Shown: piece after piece, positions 26,847 to 38,981 of the stretch
Layout: each line of letters begins with the position of its first letter
Numbering within the stretch: position 1 is the stretch's first letter
The notes under the pieces: model-generated
Told to the model about the DNA's origin: nothing
Database searches by the model: none
The model's input: the letters and a program-made list of their open reading frames with translations, nothing else
Translations under genes and position numbers: made by a program
Source of the DNA: Luteibacter sp. dw_328
GTDB taxonomy: Bacteria; Pseudomonadota; Gammaproteobacteria; Xanthomonadales; Rhodanobacteraceae
Reading direction: 5' to 3'
Length of the DNA: 64,000 nucleotides
Assembly (NCBI RefSeq): GCF_018449605.1
Contig: NZ_JAAVUW010000005.1
Location: 434,001-498,000 of the forward strand

Positions 26847-27168
26847 TGACTGACCTCGGTTGAAGGAGTCGTCGCACAGTGACGTGCTCCGGGGGACTAC
26901 AGAGGTTAACCTGATTCTATTCCTAAGAACAAGTCGCAGTGCCACAAAAATGTGGAGTCAAAACAATGACTTGTTATATGAATGTTGGCGCTTACGAAAT
27001 TAGGCCAACTTTTGGCCCTTGAAAACGCTGTTTTCAGCCCACCTTATCGGAGGTTGGGCTGAAGCATCAGTCCGTTCAATTCGCGGGCGTATGGAACAAA
27101 AAAGCACCCGGTGCAGGTAGCAACCGGGTGCTCTTTTTTGTGCACTAACGTGCGGTAGCGCGTCGACG
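26847..27168. other. Structured intergenic region upstream of the TPR gene, downstream of gyrB
   Basis: These 320 bases contain no credible gene. They hold a perfect inverted repeat GGCCAA-CTT-TTGGCC (27003-27017), a GAAAACGCTGTTTTC palindrome (27021-27035), a hairpin TCAGCCCA/TGGGCTGA (27034-27062) and the bidirectional terminator at 27098. The left part must contain the TPR gene promoter. The compact row of hairpins ending in a terminator could be a small RNA on the plus strand (inference). Confidence 0.5.
27098..27139. terminator. Bidirectional terminator downstream of gyrB
   Basis: AAAAAAGCACCCGG and CCGGGTGCTCTTTTTT pair across a loop of about 14 bases, with A and T runs on both sides. 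It ends gyrB on the minus strand. It could also end a plus-strand transcript, although no plus-strand gene is known immediately to its left. Confidence 0.88.
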
Positions 27169-30760
<3,592 letters not shown>

Positions 30761-30848
30761 GCCAAATACGTTCCCGTCCAAAACGAACGACGCCGGGGTG
30801 TCGAAGACATCCCCGGCGTCGTGGGCCGAACTCTAGCTTGCCTTGCCG

Positions 30849-31949
30849 TCAGAGGCGAAGCGGCATCACCACATGGCGTGCTTCTTCGTTGCCCTCTTCC
30901 TGGAGCAGGCAGCTGGACTGGGCGTCACGTAGGTTGATCCGGACCTTGTCGCCACGAAGTGCGCTCAACGCGTCGAGCAGATAGCCCACGTTGAAGCCCA
31001 CGGCGAGATCGTCGACCACGGTTTCCGCTTCGACTTCCTCCTGGGCCTCTTCCTGCTCAGGGTTGTGAGCAATGATCTTGATACGGCCGGGGGTCAGCTC
31101 GAGCTTTACGCCGCGATACTTCTCGTTCGACAGGATGGCGGCGCGCTGCAGCGCGCTTTTCAGCACATCACGCTCGATCGTGGCCGTTTTGTCGGCACCG
31201 AGCGGAATCACTGCCTCGTAATCCGGGAACCGGCCGTCGATGAGCTTCGAGGTGAACGTGACACCACCGCGACGGACGCGCAGATGGTTCCGACCGAACT
31301 CGAGCTCGACCATGCCTTCACCGGACTCGAGCAGGCCCACCAGCTCATTCACGCCCTTACGGGGAATGATGATCTGGCGGCGAGCGGAAACGGAGCTTTC
31401 CAGCTTGGTCTCCTTCAGCGCCAAGCGGTGTCCGTCGGTGGCGACGCAGCGCAGCGTGTGCTCCTGGAGATCCAGCAGCATGCCGTTGAGGTAATAACGG
31501 ACGTCCTGGTTCGCCATCGCGAAGGCGGTGCGGTCCATCAGGTCGCGAAGAACTTCTTCCGGCAACGAGACGCGCTCGACCAGTTCGATTTCATCGACGG
31601 TCGGAAATTCCGTCGCAGGCAGCGTAGCCAGCGTGAAACGGCTGCGGCCGGCATTGAGCGCGATGCGTTCGCCGTTGAGCTTGATATCGATCTTCGCACC
31701 GTCAGGCAGTGCGCGAACGATATCGAAGAGCTTGCGGGCCGGAATCGTGATCTCGCCTTCCTGGACCGCGTCAGCGGCCGTGGTGGCGACCATCTCGACT
31801 TCGAGGTCGGTACCGGTAAACGAGACCTCGCTACCGGAGGCGCGAACCAGAAGGTTGGCCAGTACAGGCAGGGTCTGACGACGTTCTACGACGCCTACGA
31901 CTTGCTGCAGAGGTTTGAGCAGAACTTCCCTCTGGATGCTGAATTGCAT
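30849..31949 (-). CDS. dnaN: DNA polymerase III beta sliding clamp
   Basis: This 366-residue protein dimerises into the ring that tethers DNA polymerase III to DNA. The three repeated clamp domains cover the whole length; the N-terminal MQFSIQREVLLKPLQQVVG and the C-terminal HVVMPLRL are typical, the latter shaping the binding groove for polymerase and Hda-like partners. It follows the candidate origin on the same strand as dnaA and is followed by recF after about 88 bases. Confidence 0.97.
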   Translation of the reverse strand: MQFSIQREVLLKPLQQVVGVVERRQTLPVLANLLVRASGSEVSFTGTDLEVEMVATTAADAVQEGEITIPARKLFDIVRALPDGAKIDIKLNGERIALNAGRSRFTLATLPATEFPTVDEIELVERVSLPEEVLRDLMDRTAFAMANQDVRYYLNGMLLDLQEHTLRCVATDGHRLALKETKLESSVSARRQIIIPRKGVNELVGLLESGEGMVELEFGRNHLRVRRGGVTFTSKLIDGRFPDYEAVIPLGADKTATIERDVLKSALQRAAILSNEKYRGVKLELTPGRIKIIAHNPEQEEAQEEVEAETVVDDLAVGFNVGYLLDALSALRGDKVRINLRDAQSSCLLQEEGNEEARHVVMPLRL

Positions 31950-32159
31950 GCGCCCCTTCTCCTGCTTTTAAGTTTTAAGATTTTATAGTGGTTGTAGTAG
32001 GGCCGGTGGATATCTGGAGAAGCCTGAATTTCCAATATATTTCAGATGCTTATCGGTTGATATCGACTGGGCCTAAGAGGCGGTGCCATGTGTGTAGCTT
32101 GTGGATAACTTCGAGGGTCAAAACCATCCTCTGTCCATCCACCTATTATCCACAGGTTC
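31950..32159. other. oriC: Candidate replication origin oriC (dnaA-dnaN intergenic)
   Basis: These 210 bases between dnaA and dnaN contain two perfect DnaA boxes in opposite orientation: TGTGGATAA at 32100-32108 and TTATCCACA at 32146-32154. They also contain an AT-rich run (about 31965-31988, TTTTAAGTTTTAAGATTTTATAG) suited to unwinding, with a further AT-rich stretch near 32030-32070. No such boxes were found in the rpmH-dnaA gap. Only two perfect boxes are seen, so weaker boxes must exist if this is the whole origin. The dnaN promoter must also lie here. Confidence 0.7.
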
Positions 32160-33509
32160 TCAGCCCGTCAATATGCGGATGAGCTGTTCCCAATCCTGAC
32201 GCATACGAACGTCCTTTTCGCAGAAACCGCGGATGGTGCGGCAGGCATGGAGAACCGTCGTGTGGTCGCGACCACCAAAGGCTTCACCGATCTCCGGGAG
32301 GCTGTGGTCGGTCAGTTCCTTGGAAAGCGCCATGGCTACCTGCCGGGGACGCGCCAGGGAGCGCACACGGCGTTTGGAAAGCAGGTCGGACAGACGCACC
32401 TGGTAGTAGTCGGCCACCATCTTTTGGATGTTGGGCACGGTCACGGCCTGGGCATGCGTGTTCAGCAGATCGCGCAGGGTCTCCTCTGCGAAATCCGTCG
32501 TAATCGGCTTACGGTAGAAGTTGGCGCGAGCCGCCAGCGTGTTGAGGGCGCCCTCGAGGTCGCGCACGTTGGAGCGGATGCGCTTGGCTAGCAGCATCGC
32601 AACGTCCTCCGACACTTCCATGCCCTTGTCGGCCGCCTTGGACAGAAGAATGGCAGCGCGCGTTTCGAAGTCAGGCGGCTCGATCGCCACCGACAGGCCC
32701 CAGCCCAGGCGCGACTTCAGCCGCGGCTCCAGCTTGTCCAGTTCCTTCGGATAACGGTCGCAGGTAAGAATGATCTGCTGCTTCGCTTCGAACAGGGCGT
32801 TGAACGTGTGGAAGAACTCTTCCTGCGTCGTGTCCTTGCCGGCGAAGAACTGGATATCGTCGATCAGCAGCGCGTCCACGGTACGGAAGCGACGCTTGAA
32901 CTCGTCCATGTTCTTCTGCTGCAGCGCTTTCACCATGCCACTGACGAACTGCTCCGAGCGCAGGTAAAGCACCTTGGCGTCCGGATTGTTCTGCATGAGC
33001 AGGTTGCCGGCCGCATGCATGAGATGTGTCTTACCCAGACCCGTGCCGCCATAGAGCAGCAGCGGGTTGTAGGCGCGACCAGGATTCATGGCCACCTGCA
33101 TGGCCGCCGCTTTGCCTAGCTGGTTCGACTTGCCTTCCACGAACGTATCGAACGTGTAATGCGGATCCAGGTTGTGCACGTGGGGCGCTTCCGGCGCCGC
33201 CTCGCGAGCAGGCCGTGCCGGTGCGGCCGCCGGCGACGACGCCACGGGACGCTGGGGAGCCGGTCGTCCGCCGGACGAGCCCACTTCCAAGCGCACGGGC
33301 ACCGGGTGCCCGAGGAGGTGTTCGGCGATCGTCTGGATCTGTTTCAGGTATTCATCGCGGACAGTGTCCAGCGAGTACGGATTCGGGGCGTAAAGATGCA
33401 GCCCGCTGGCGTCTTCCCTGGCCTGCAACGGCATTAACCAGGTCTGGACGTCCTCGGCGCTCAATTCGCCTTCAAGACGCTCGAGACAGCGCCTCCAAAG
33501 ATCACTCAT
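32160..33509 (-). CDS. dnaA: Chromosomal replication initiator DnaA
   Basis: This 449-residue AAA+ protein binds DnaA boxes and melts oriC. Domain I (about 1-85) is followed by a proline- and alanine-rich linker (about 85-130). The AAA+ core has Walker [10 protein letters not shown] near 153-161 and Walker [10 protein letters not shown], and the C-terminal DNA-binding domain has the signature [15 protein letters not shown] near 425. ATG 33509 gives the usual [15 protein letters not shown] start. A longer frame to 33677 crosses the rpmH promoter region and is rejected. It is divergent from rpmH. Confidence 0.97.
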   Translation of the reverse strand: MSDLWRRCLERLEGELSAEDVQTWLMPLQAREDASGLHLYAPNPYSLDTVRDEYLKQIQTIAEHLLGHPVPVRLEVGSSGGRPAPQRPVASSPAAAPARPAREAAPEAPHVHNLDPHYTFDTFVEGKSNQLGKAAAMQVAMNPGRAYNPLLLYGGTGLGKTHLMHAAGNLLMQNNPDAKVLYLRSEQFVSGMVKALQQKNMDEFKRRFRTVDALLIDDIQFFAGKDTTQEEFFHTFNALFEAKQQIILTCDRYPKELDKLEPRLKSRLGWGLSVAIEPPDFETRAAILLSKAADKGMEVSEDVAMLLAKRIRSNVRDLEGALNTLAARANFYRKPITTDFAEETLRDLLNTHAQAVTVPNIQKMVADYYQVRLSDLLSKRRVRSLARPRQVAMALSKELTDHSLPEIGEAFGGRDHTTVLHACRTIRGFCEKDVRMRQDWEQLIRILTG

Positions 33510-33631
33510 CGGGTATTCTTGCCACAGAAAGGGCGCTTGCGCGCGGGGTGGACGACGAAGTCTACCAGCGTTCCGCCCCTGCCTCGGGGTTCGCCTGGCC
33601 GGACCGCCGCAGTTCTTGCGCGGCCAAGCGG

Positions 33632-33661
33632 TTGACACTTCAGCGGAATGTCGGCCATACT
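33632..33661 (+). promoter_or_regulatory. Putative rpmH-rnpA promoter
   Basis: TTGACA at 33632-33637 is followed after 18 bases by CATACT at 33656-33661. An overlapping TACTTT is an alternative -10 at a longer spacing. This lies 38 bases before the rpmH start, as expected for a strong ribosomal-protein promoter. Confidence 0.6.
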
Positions 33662-33698
33662 TTCCGGCCATATTCATTCTTCACCCGGATTAAGAGTC

Positions 33699-33833
33699 AT
33701 GAAGCGGACTTTCCAGCCCAGCAAGCTCAAGCGCGCCCGCACCCACGGCTTCCGCGCCCGCATGGCGACGGCCGATGGTCGCAAGATCATCAATGCCCGC
33801 CGCGCGAAGGGTCGCAAGCGCCTGATCCCGTAA
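33699..33833 (+). CDS. rpmH: 50S ribosomal protein L34
   Basis: This 44-residue, very basic protein has the invariant opening [19 protein letters not shown] and ends GRKRLIP, as L34 does. It binds 23S rRNA in the large subunit. It is the first gene of the rpmH-rnpA-yidC group, divergent from dnaA. An in-frame upstream start at 33648 would add a non-homologous tail and is rejected. Confidence 0.98.
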   Translation: MKRTFQPSKLKRARTHGFRARMATADGRKIINARRAKGRKRLIP

Positions 33834-33862
33834 TCGGTTCGTCTGTCGTGCGAGCCGCAGCC

Positions 33863-34228
33863 ATGCCGCGCGAAGCGCGGCTCCGCCGCGCCGCCGACTT
33901 CGCAGCCTTGCGAACAGTCAGCGGACGCCTTGGCGGCCGCTGTTTTCTTTTGCGCTTCGGAAACAACGATGTCGACACGGCAAGGCTAGGCCTCGCCATC
34001 TCCAAGCGCTGTTCCAAGCGCGCGGTCGACCGTAACCGGATCAAGCGCCTGGCACGTGAGGCGTTTCGCCGCGCGCGCATCGCCCTACCCCACGTCGACA
34101 TTCTGGTCATGGCGCGCGACAGCGCGGTCAAAGAGACCGGCGAAGCCCTGTTGGCCGAGCTCGACATGCTCCTGCGCAAGGTCCGGCCGTTGAAGCGCGA
34201 AGGCGCCGACGGCACAATCGCGCGTTGA
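33863..34228 (+). CDS. rnpA: Ribonuclease P protein component
   Basis: This 121-residue basic protein assists the RNase P RNA in cutting 5' leaders from tRNA precursors. The RNR signature is clear in SKRCSKRAVDRNRIKRLARE near 60-79, and the PREARLRRAADFAAL start is typical. It follows rpmH by 29 bases. ATG 33863 is chosen; a GTG 15 bases earlier would add five residues. The usual next gene yidD is absent, and yidC follows after only 70 bases. Confidence 0.95.
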   Translation: MPREARLRRAADFAALRTVSGRLGGRCFLLRFGNNDVDTARLGLAISKRCSKRAVDRNRIKRLAREAFRRARIALPHVDILVMARDSAVKETGEALLAELDMLLRKVRPLKREGADGTIAR

Positions 34229-34298
34229 CCTTCTTCTCACCGTCGTCCCCGTCTCTCCCGGCCAGCTGGCTGAGACGTCATCCGGATCTGGCCCTGCA

Positions 34299-35993
34299 AT
34301 GAATCAAACGCGCACGCTCCTCTTCTTCGCGCTCATGTTCGTGGCGTATCTCTTGTGGACCGAGTGGGAGAAGGACTACGTCCACCCGCCGGCTCCCCCC
34401 GCTCCGACGGGCCAGACCACGGCCGGACAGGCCGGTGCCGATGCCGCCGTACCCGGCGCGACGAACCCCGCCGGCGTGCCGAACGAATCCGGCGCACCGG
34501 TGGAAGGCAAGGCCGAGTTGGTCACGCTCTCTAACGATCTGCTCCGCCTGACCATCGATACCCGCGGTGGCAGCATCGTTCGATCGGAACTGCTCGCTTA
34601 TCCGACCGAGCCGGAAACCAAGAAGAACCCGACCTCCCCGCCGGTCCGCCTCCTCGACGACGAAGGCGCGCACTTCTTCGCCGCCCAGGACGGTCTGGTC
34701 AGCAGCACCGGTGCCGCGCCGGACCATCGCGCGCTGTTCCACGCCGAGAAGACCGAGAACATTCTGGCCGATGGCCAGAAGACGGTCAGCGCCGAGCTGA
34801 CCTGGACGGACCCGTCCGGCGTGAAGGTGGTCAAGCGCTATACCTTGAAGCGTACCGACTACGTGGTCGACCTCGACCAGCACATCGAGAACGGTTCGGC
34901 GGCGATGTGGAACGGCAATGCCTACCATCAGCTGCAGCGCGTACCGGCTGAGAAGGTGAACTGGTTCAAGGCTTATACCGATCCGGCGCAGCACAGCTTC
35001 TTCGGCGCCGCCTGGTATAGCCCGGAAAGCAAGTTCGAGCCGCTGCCCTTCGCCGACTTCACCAAGAAGCCGCTCAACCACCAGATCACCGGTGGCTGGG
35101 TCAGCATGCTGCAGCATTACTTCTTCGTGGCCTGGATTCCGCCGGCCAACGAGGCCGTGACCTACACCAGCAATATCGTCGATCCGAACTCCGCGACGCC
35201 GCGTTATCTCGTGCGCGCCTTCGGTCCGGCGATCCAGGTCGCTCCGGGTCAATCCGCCGACAGCGTTGCGCGCCTGTATATCGGCCCGAAGCTGCAGGGC
35301 ACGCTCGACGTCATCGCGCCGGGCCTGGAACTGACCAGCAACTATGGCTGGTTCACCATCATTGCCCAGCCGCTGCACTGGCTGCTCTCGCAGCTTCATG
35401 CGATCAGTGGCAACTGGGGCGTGGCGATCATCCTGCTCGTGTTGCTGATCAAGGCTGCGCTTTACAAGCTCACCGATGCGCAGTTCCGTTCGGGAGCACG
35501 CATGCGCAAGCTGCAGCCGCGCGTCGCCGCGCTCAAGGAGCGTTACGGCGACGACCGCGTGAAGATGCAGCAGGCGATGATGGAGCTGTACAAGAAGGAG
35601 AAGGTGAATCCGATGGCAGGCTGCCTGCCCATCCTGATCACCTTCCCGATCTTCATCGGCCTGCTCCGCGTGTTGTCGGAATCCATCGAACTGCGCCATG
35701 CGCCGTTCTTCGGTTGGATCCACGACCTTTCCGCGCCGGATCCCTTTTACGTACTGCCCGTGCTGTACTTCATCGTTACCCTGCTCACGCAGCGCATGAT
35801 GCCGACGGCGGGCATGGATCCGGCCCAGGCCAAGATGATGAAGGTCATGCCGCTGATCTTCGGTGTCTTCTTCGCCTTCTTCCCCTCGGGCCTCGTGCTC
35901 TACTGGACGATCAACGGTGCGACCAGCCTGCTCCAGCAGTGGTACATCAACCGCAGCGTCGACCGGGCCGAGATCAAGGCCAAGACCGCATAA
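34299..35993 (+). CDS. yidC: Membrane protein insertase YidC
   Basis: This 564-residue inner-membrane insertase works with or without SecYEG. It has the N-terminal anchor (about residues 5-22), a large periplasmic beta-sandwich domain (about 60-340) and a C-terminal core with five helices, including GNWGVAIILLVLLIKAALY with the conserved groove Arg region near FRSGARMRKLQPR. A P-rich linker follows helix 1. It lies in the standard rnpA-yidC-mnmE order. The length and domains are normal for Gram-negative YidC. Confidence 0.97.
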   Translation: MNQTRTLLFFALMFVAYLLWTEWEKDYVHPPAPPAPTGQTTAGQAGADAAVPGATNPAGVPNESGAPVEGKAELVTLSNDLLRLTIDTRGGSIVRSELLAYPTEPETKKNPTSPPVRLLDDEGAHFFAAQDGLVSSTGAAPDHRALFHAEKTENILADGQKTVSAELTWTDPSGVKVVKRYTLKRTDYVVDLDQHIENGSAAMWNGNAYHQLQRVPAEKVNWFKAYTDPAQHSFFGAAWYSPESKFEPLPFADFTKKPLNHQITGGWVSMLQHYFFVAWIPPANEAVTYTSNIVDPNSATPRYLVRAFGPAIQVAPGQSADSVARLYIGPKLQGTLDVIAPGLELTSNYGWFTIIAQPLHWLLSQLHAISGNWGVAIILLVLLIKAALYKLTDAQFRSGARMRKLQPRVAALKERYGDDRVKMQQAMMELYKKEKVNPMAGCLPILITFPIFIGLLRVLSESIELRHAPFFGWIHDLSAPDPFYVLPVLYFIVTLLTQRMMPTAGMDPAQAKMMKVMPLIFGVFFAFFPSGLVLYWTINGATSLLQQWYINRSVDRAEIKAKTA

Positions 35994-36000
35994 CCCCCGA

Positions 36001-36024
36001 GCGGCGCGTCGAAAGACGCGCCGC
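36001..36024. terminator. Hairpin between yidC and mnmE
   Basis: GCGGCGCGTC, tetraloop GAAA and GACGCGCCGC form a perfect 10-pair stem starting eight bases after the yidC stop. The following bases TTCGCTATT hold only a weak T run, so it may attenuate rather than fully stop transcription into mnmE. Confidence 0.6.
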
Positions 36025-36045
36025 TTCGCTATTGAAGGTACGGCA

Positions 36046-37389
36046 ATGAATCACGGCGACGACACCATCGCGGCCATCGCTACCGGCGCCGGCGCGGCTG
36101 GGGTCGGCGCCGTTCGCGTTTCGGGGCCGTTGGTTCCCGCCATCGCCAAGGCATTCCTTGGCCGCGACCCTGTACCGCGGCACGCGCACTTCGCTGCGTT
36201 TCGCGACGGCCATCGTGAGCTGATCGATCGCGGGATTCTGCTGCACTTTCCGGGGCCCGCCTCGTACACCGGTGAGCATGTGCTCGAGTTGCAGGGGCAT
36301 GGCAGTGCGGTGCTTCTCGACGCCCTGCTTCGTCGTTGCATCGAACTCGGCGCACGTCTGGCGCGACCGGGTGAATTCACCGAACGCGCGTTCCTCAATG
36401 GGAAGCTCGACCTCGCCCAGGCGGAAGCTGTGGCCGACGTCGTAGCGGCGACATCGGAAGCGGGCGCGCGCGCTGCCTTACGTTCGATGGAAGGCGTGTT
36501 CTCGGCACGTGTCGACGCCTTGCTTGCGGAGATGATTGCGCTTCGCGTGCATATCGAAGCGGCGATTGATTTTCCTGAAGAGGAAATCGACTTTCTTGCC
36601 GATCCCGTTATCGGCGAACAGCTCACGTCATTGCGTGCGAATCTCGATGTGTTGCTCGTGGAGACGCGCCGTGGCGTTCGACTTAATGACGGCATCACGG
36701 TCGCTATCGTCGGCCGGCCGAACGCGGGCAAGTCGAGTCTGATGAATGCTCTCGCGGGACAGGAACGCGCCATCGTTACCGACATCGCTGGTACGACGCG
36801 TGATGTGCTCCGTGAGTCCATCAGTATCGATGGCGTTACGCTCGAGCTGGCCGACACCGCAGGTCTGCGCGACTCGGTGGATGTCGTCGAACGGGAAGGG
36901 ATCCGGCGCGCACGTGCACAGCTTGAGCGATGCGATGTTGCTCTCCTCGTCACTGACGCCGAGCACGTCGCCTTCGATCTCGCGTTCTTTGAAGGCACAC
37001 CGACGCATGCGTCACGCATAGTCATAGTCAATAAGATCGATCTGGCCCAAGCATCGGCACATCGGGAATCCCACGAAGGCTACGACGCGCTGTGGCTGTC
37101 TGCGTTGACCGGCAATGGCCTTGACGCACTGCGATCAATATTGAGAGACCTCGCGACGGCTGGCGCGGGTGACGGTGCCTTCAGCGCGCGACGTCGTCAT
37201 GTCGTGGCGCTCGAGTGGGTTCGTGACCATCTGTCGCGCACCGCGGATGCGCTGCATGGATCGCATGCTGGAGAGCTTGCTGCGGAAGAACTTCGTCAGG
37301 CGCAGCAAGCACTGGGTGAGATCACCGGAACGTATTCATCGGATGATCTTCTTGGGGCGATCTTTAGTTCGTTCTGTATCGGGAAGTAA
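36046..37389 (+). CDS. mnmE: tRNA modification GTPase MnmE
   Basis: This 447-residue protein acts with MnmG to build 5-carboxymethylaminomethyl-uridine at tRNA wobble positions. An N-terminal formyl-THF-binding domain (about 1-120) is followed by helical segments and an inserted G domain. The G domain shows GRPNAGKS (about 223-230), DTAGLR (about 270) and NKID (about 329). The C-terminal CIGK with catalytic Cys444 is intact. ATG 36046 gives MNHGDDTIAAIATG. The longer in-frame start at 35863 lies within yidC and is rejected. Confidence 0.96.
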   Translation: MNHGDDTIAAIATGAGAAGVGAVRVSGPLVPAIAKAFLGRDPVPRHAHFAAFRDGHRELIDRGILLHFPGPASYTGEHVLELQGHGSAVLLDALLRRCIELGARLARPGEFTERAFLNGKLDLAQAEAVADVVAATSEAGARAALRSMEGVFSARVDALLAEMIALRVHIEAAIDFPEEEIDFLADPVIGEQLTSLRANLDVLLVETRRGVRLNDGITVAIVGRPNAGKSSLMNALAGQERAIVTDIAGTTRDVLRESISIDGVTLELADTAGLRDSVDVVEREGIRRARAQLERCDVALLVTDAEHVAFDLAFFEGTPTHASRIVIVNKIDLAQASAHRESHEGYDALWLSALTGNGLDALRSILRDLATAGAGDGAFSARRRHVVALEWVRDHLSRTADALHGSHAGELAAEELRQAQQALGEITGTYSSDDLLGAIFSSFCIGK

Positions 37390-37425
37390 CGAGTTCCGTC
37401 TAAACGCAAGGGAAGGTACTGAGTC

Positions 37426-37539
37426 GTGTCATCCAAGCTCGAAACCGCGCCCGTGGAGACGCACGAATCAAAATGGACAAGATCGAGGATCCTGACGATA
37501 TATCTCTGCGTCCTGGGTACTCTGTTGATCCCGATCTAG
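37426..37539 (+). CDS. Possible small single-pass membrane protein
   Basis: A GTG-started frame of 37 residues sits nine bases behind GGAAGG. It has a polar N-terminus, a basic patch KWTRSR and one hydrophobic helix (ILTIYLCVLGTLLIPI) ending at a TAG. The shape is that of a small bitopic membrane protein, or of the truncated start of a larger one. I do not recognise a family. It lies in an AT-richer strip downstream of mnmE, just before another small membrane ORF in a different frame. Confidence 0.35.
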   Translation: MSSKLETAPVETHESKWTRSRILTIYLCVLGTLLIPI

Positions 37540-37561
37540 ATCCCCCGGATGCAGAAATTTC

Positions 37562-37915
37562 ATGCTTCCGGACAAAAGCGAGCTCAAGAGATTAAAGCCC
37601 TGGGTCGTTCCCTTCCGCATCACGATGCTGAGCGGATATCTCGCGTTTATGTGCTGGCTTTGCGTGTACGGCTTAGCGTCCCTCTTCGTCCTTGTGACCT
37701 CGCGAGCTGACGCGCCGATCACCGCGCCGATTCACGTGGTCCGAACATCGGGCCGTTGTCCGATGAGATATTCGTTCTTCGACCCAGCTATTCAGCGCCG
37801 TGTAAACAAATGCGGCTGGCCCTTCGCTCAACCGGTCTCGGGTGATATCGCACGTATCGATCAATCGGTCGGTCCGTTCGGCATGCTTCTTCTGTCGGTT
37901 AGCCGTGAGCAGTGA
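37562..37915 (+). CDS. Hypothetical small membrane protein with extracytoplasmic Cys pair
   Basis: This 117-residue protein has one strong membrane helix (about residues 21-47, MLSGYLAFMCWLCVYGLASL) and then a polar domain with SGRCPMRYSFFDPAIQRR and VNKCGWPFAQP. Its two cysteines could form a disulfide outside the cytoplasm. No known domain is recognised. Composition is less GC-rich than the neighbours, suggesting an accessory or acquired gene. No close ribosome site is seen before ATG 37562, so coupling to the small ORF upstream is possible. It is convergent with a LysR gene. Confidence 0.55.
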   Translation: MLPDKSELKRLKPWVVPFRITMLSGYLAFMCWLCVYGLASLFVLVTSRADAPITAPIHVVRTSGRCPMRYSFFDPAIQRRVNKCGWPFAQPVSGDIARIDQSVGPFGMLLLSVSREQ

Positions 37916-37928
37916 ACGACGTAAGTAG

Positions 37929-38825
37929 CTACGCGTGAACGACGGTTGCCTCTGGGGGGATCTCTCGCAAACGAGAAAGGAATTCCTCAAGGATCGGCGA
38001 CGTATTGCTCCTGCTATACCCCACGACGAGATCCAGCATCGGCGGATTCTTCAGCGGGCGACTGGTCACCGACCAGGGCATCAGGTCCTGGATGTACGCG
38101 GGGATCAATGCGAGCCCGCGCGTCGATGCCACGAGTGACATCACCATGGCAGGATTGTCGACACCTTGCGTCGGTTCAATCGCAACACCCGATCGTTCGA
38201 GGTAATGATCGATAACCCCGCGAAGCACCTTCGCCTTGTTCGCCATCGCGACGTACGGCTCGCCGATCATGTCCTTCGGCTCGACCATTTTCCGCTTCGT
38301 CAGCCTGTGATCGCTCGGCATGAGCATCACCAACTCCTCCTGACCGATAACGCGATACTCGAGATCGTAATCCGGCTCGGCTCGCATGAAGGCGAGATCG
38401 AGTCGTCCGCGTGCGACGGCATCGGCAAGATCCGGCGAGTAGTCACTCGACACCGTGACATCGACGGTCGACATGTCCTGATGTAGCAACTGCATCGCAC
38501 GAGGCAGCCACTTCATCTCGAGGCCGGTGAGGAAGCCAAGCGCGAACCGCCGCTTCGAAGGTAACGCTGCTCGACGCGCAGCTTCGACGGCGGCATCCAC
38601 CTGGCTCAACGCCAGGCGCGCGTGATCGATGAATGCCCTTCCTGACTCGGTGAGGACGACACCTCGCGCGCTACGTGTGAGCAACGCGACGCCGACCTGA
38701 TTTTCCAGGTCGCGTATCTGCCGGCTGAGCGAGGGTTGCGATGTATGCAGCCGCTTCTCGGCGGCCTCGGTGAGGCTGCCCGTTTCAGCCACGGCGATCA
38801 GGTACCGCAGGTGCCGCAGTTCCAT
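37929..38825 (-). CDS. LysR-family transcriptional regulator
   Basis: This 298-residue protein has an N-terminal winged helix-turn-helix (about residues 1-60, SLTEAAEKRLHTSQPSLSRQIRDLE) and a periplasmic-binding-protein-like effector domain (about 90-290). It resembles the HcaR/CatM-like branch that senses aromatic acids, but the ligand cannot be read from the sequence. It is divergent from an SDR-GST pair, with 156 bases between them, and probably regulates those genes. Confidence 0.9.
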   Translation of the reverse strand: MELRHLRYLIAVAETGSLTEAAEKRLHTSQPSLSRQIRDLENQVGVALLTRSARGVVLTESGRAFIDHARLALSQVDAAVEAARRAALPSKRRFALGFLTGLEMKWLPRAMQLLHQDMSTVDVTVSSDYSPDLADAVARGRLDLAFMRAEPDYDLEYRVIGQEELVMLMPSDHRLTKRKMVEPKDMIGEPYVAMANKAKVLRGVIDHYLERSGVAIEPTQGVDNPAMVMSLVASTRGLALIPAYIQDLMPWSVTSRPLKNPPMLDLVVGYSRSNTSPILEEFLSRLREIPPEATVVHA

Positions 38826-38981
38826 GAGCCCATGCCTCGGAGGTATGCCTACCAGCTTACAAAGTCTTTTTCAGACGCGCCAGAGCGGCCTAGATTGTCC
38901 ATCAAGCCGCCGGTAGACCTATTTGTCGATCCCGACGGCAAGCCTGATCCGTTCAATAGCCATAACTTTGAGGAATACGTC

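Noticed and set aside
34278-35723. 481-codon open frame on the minus strand opposite yidC
   Set aside because: It lies entirely within yidC on the other strand and its product is low-complexity charged sequence, typical of a GC-rich shadow frame.
38736-38981. Upstream extension of the SDR gene at 38982
   Set aside because: It overlaps the divergent LysR gene and its promoter, and the family starts at MSNQIFDLTGK.
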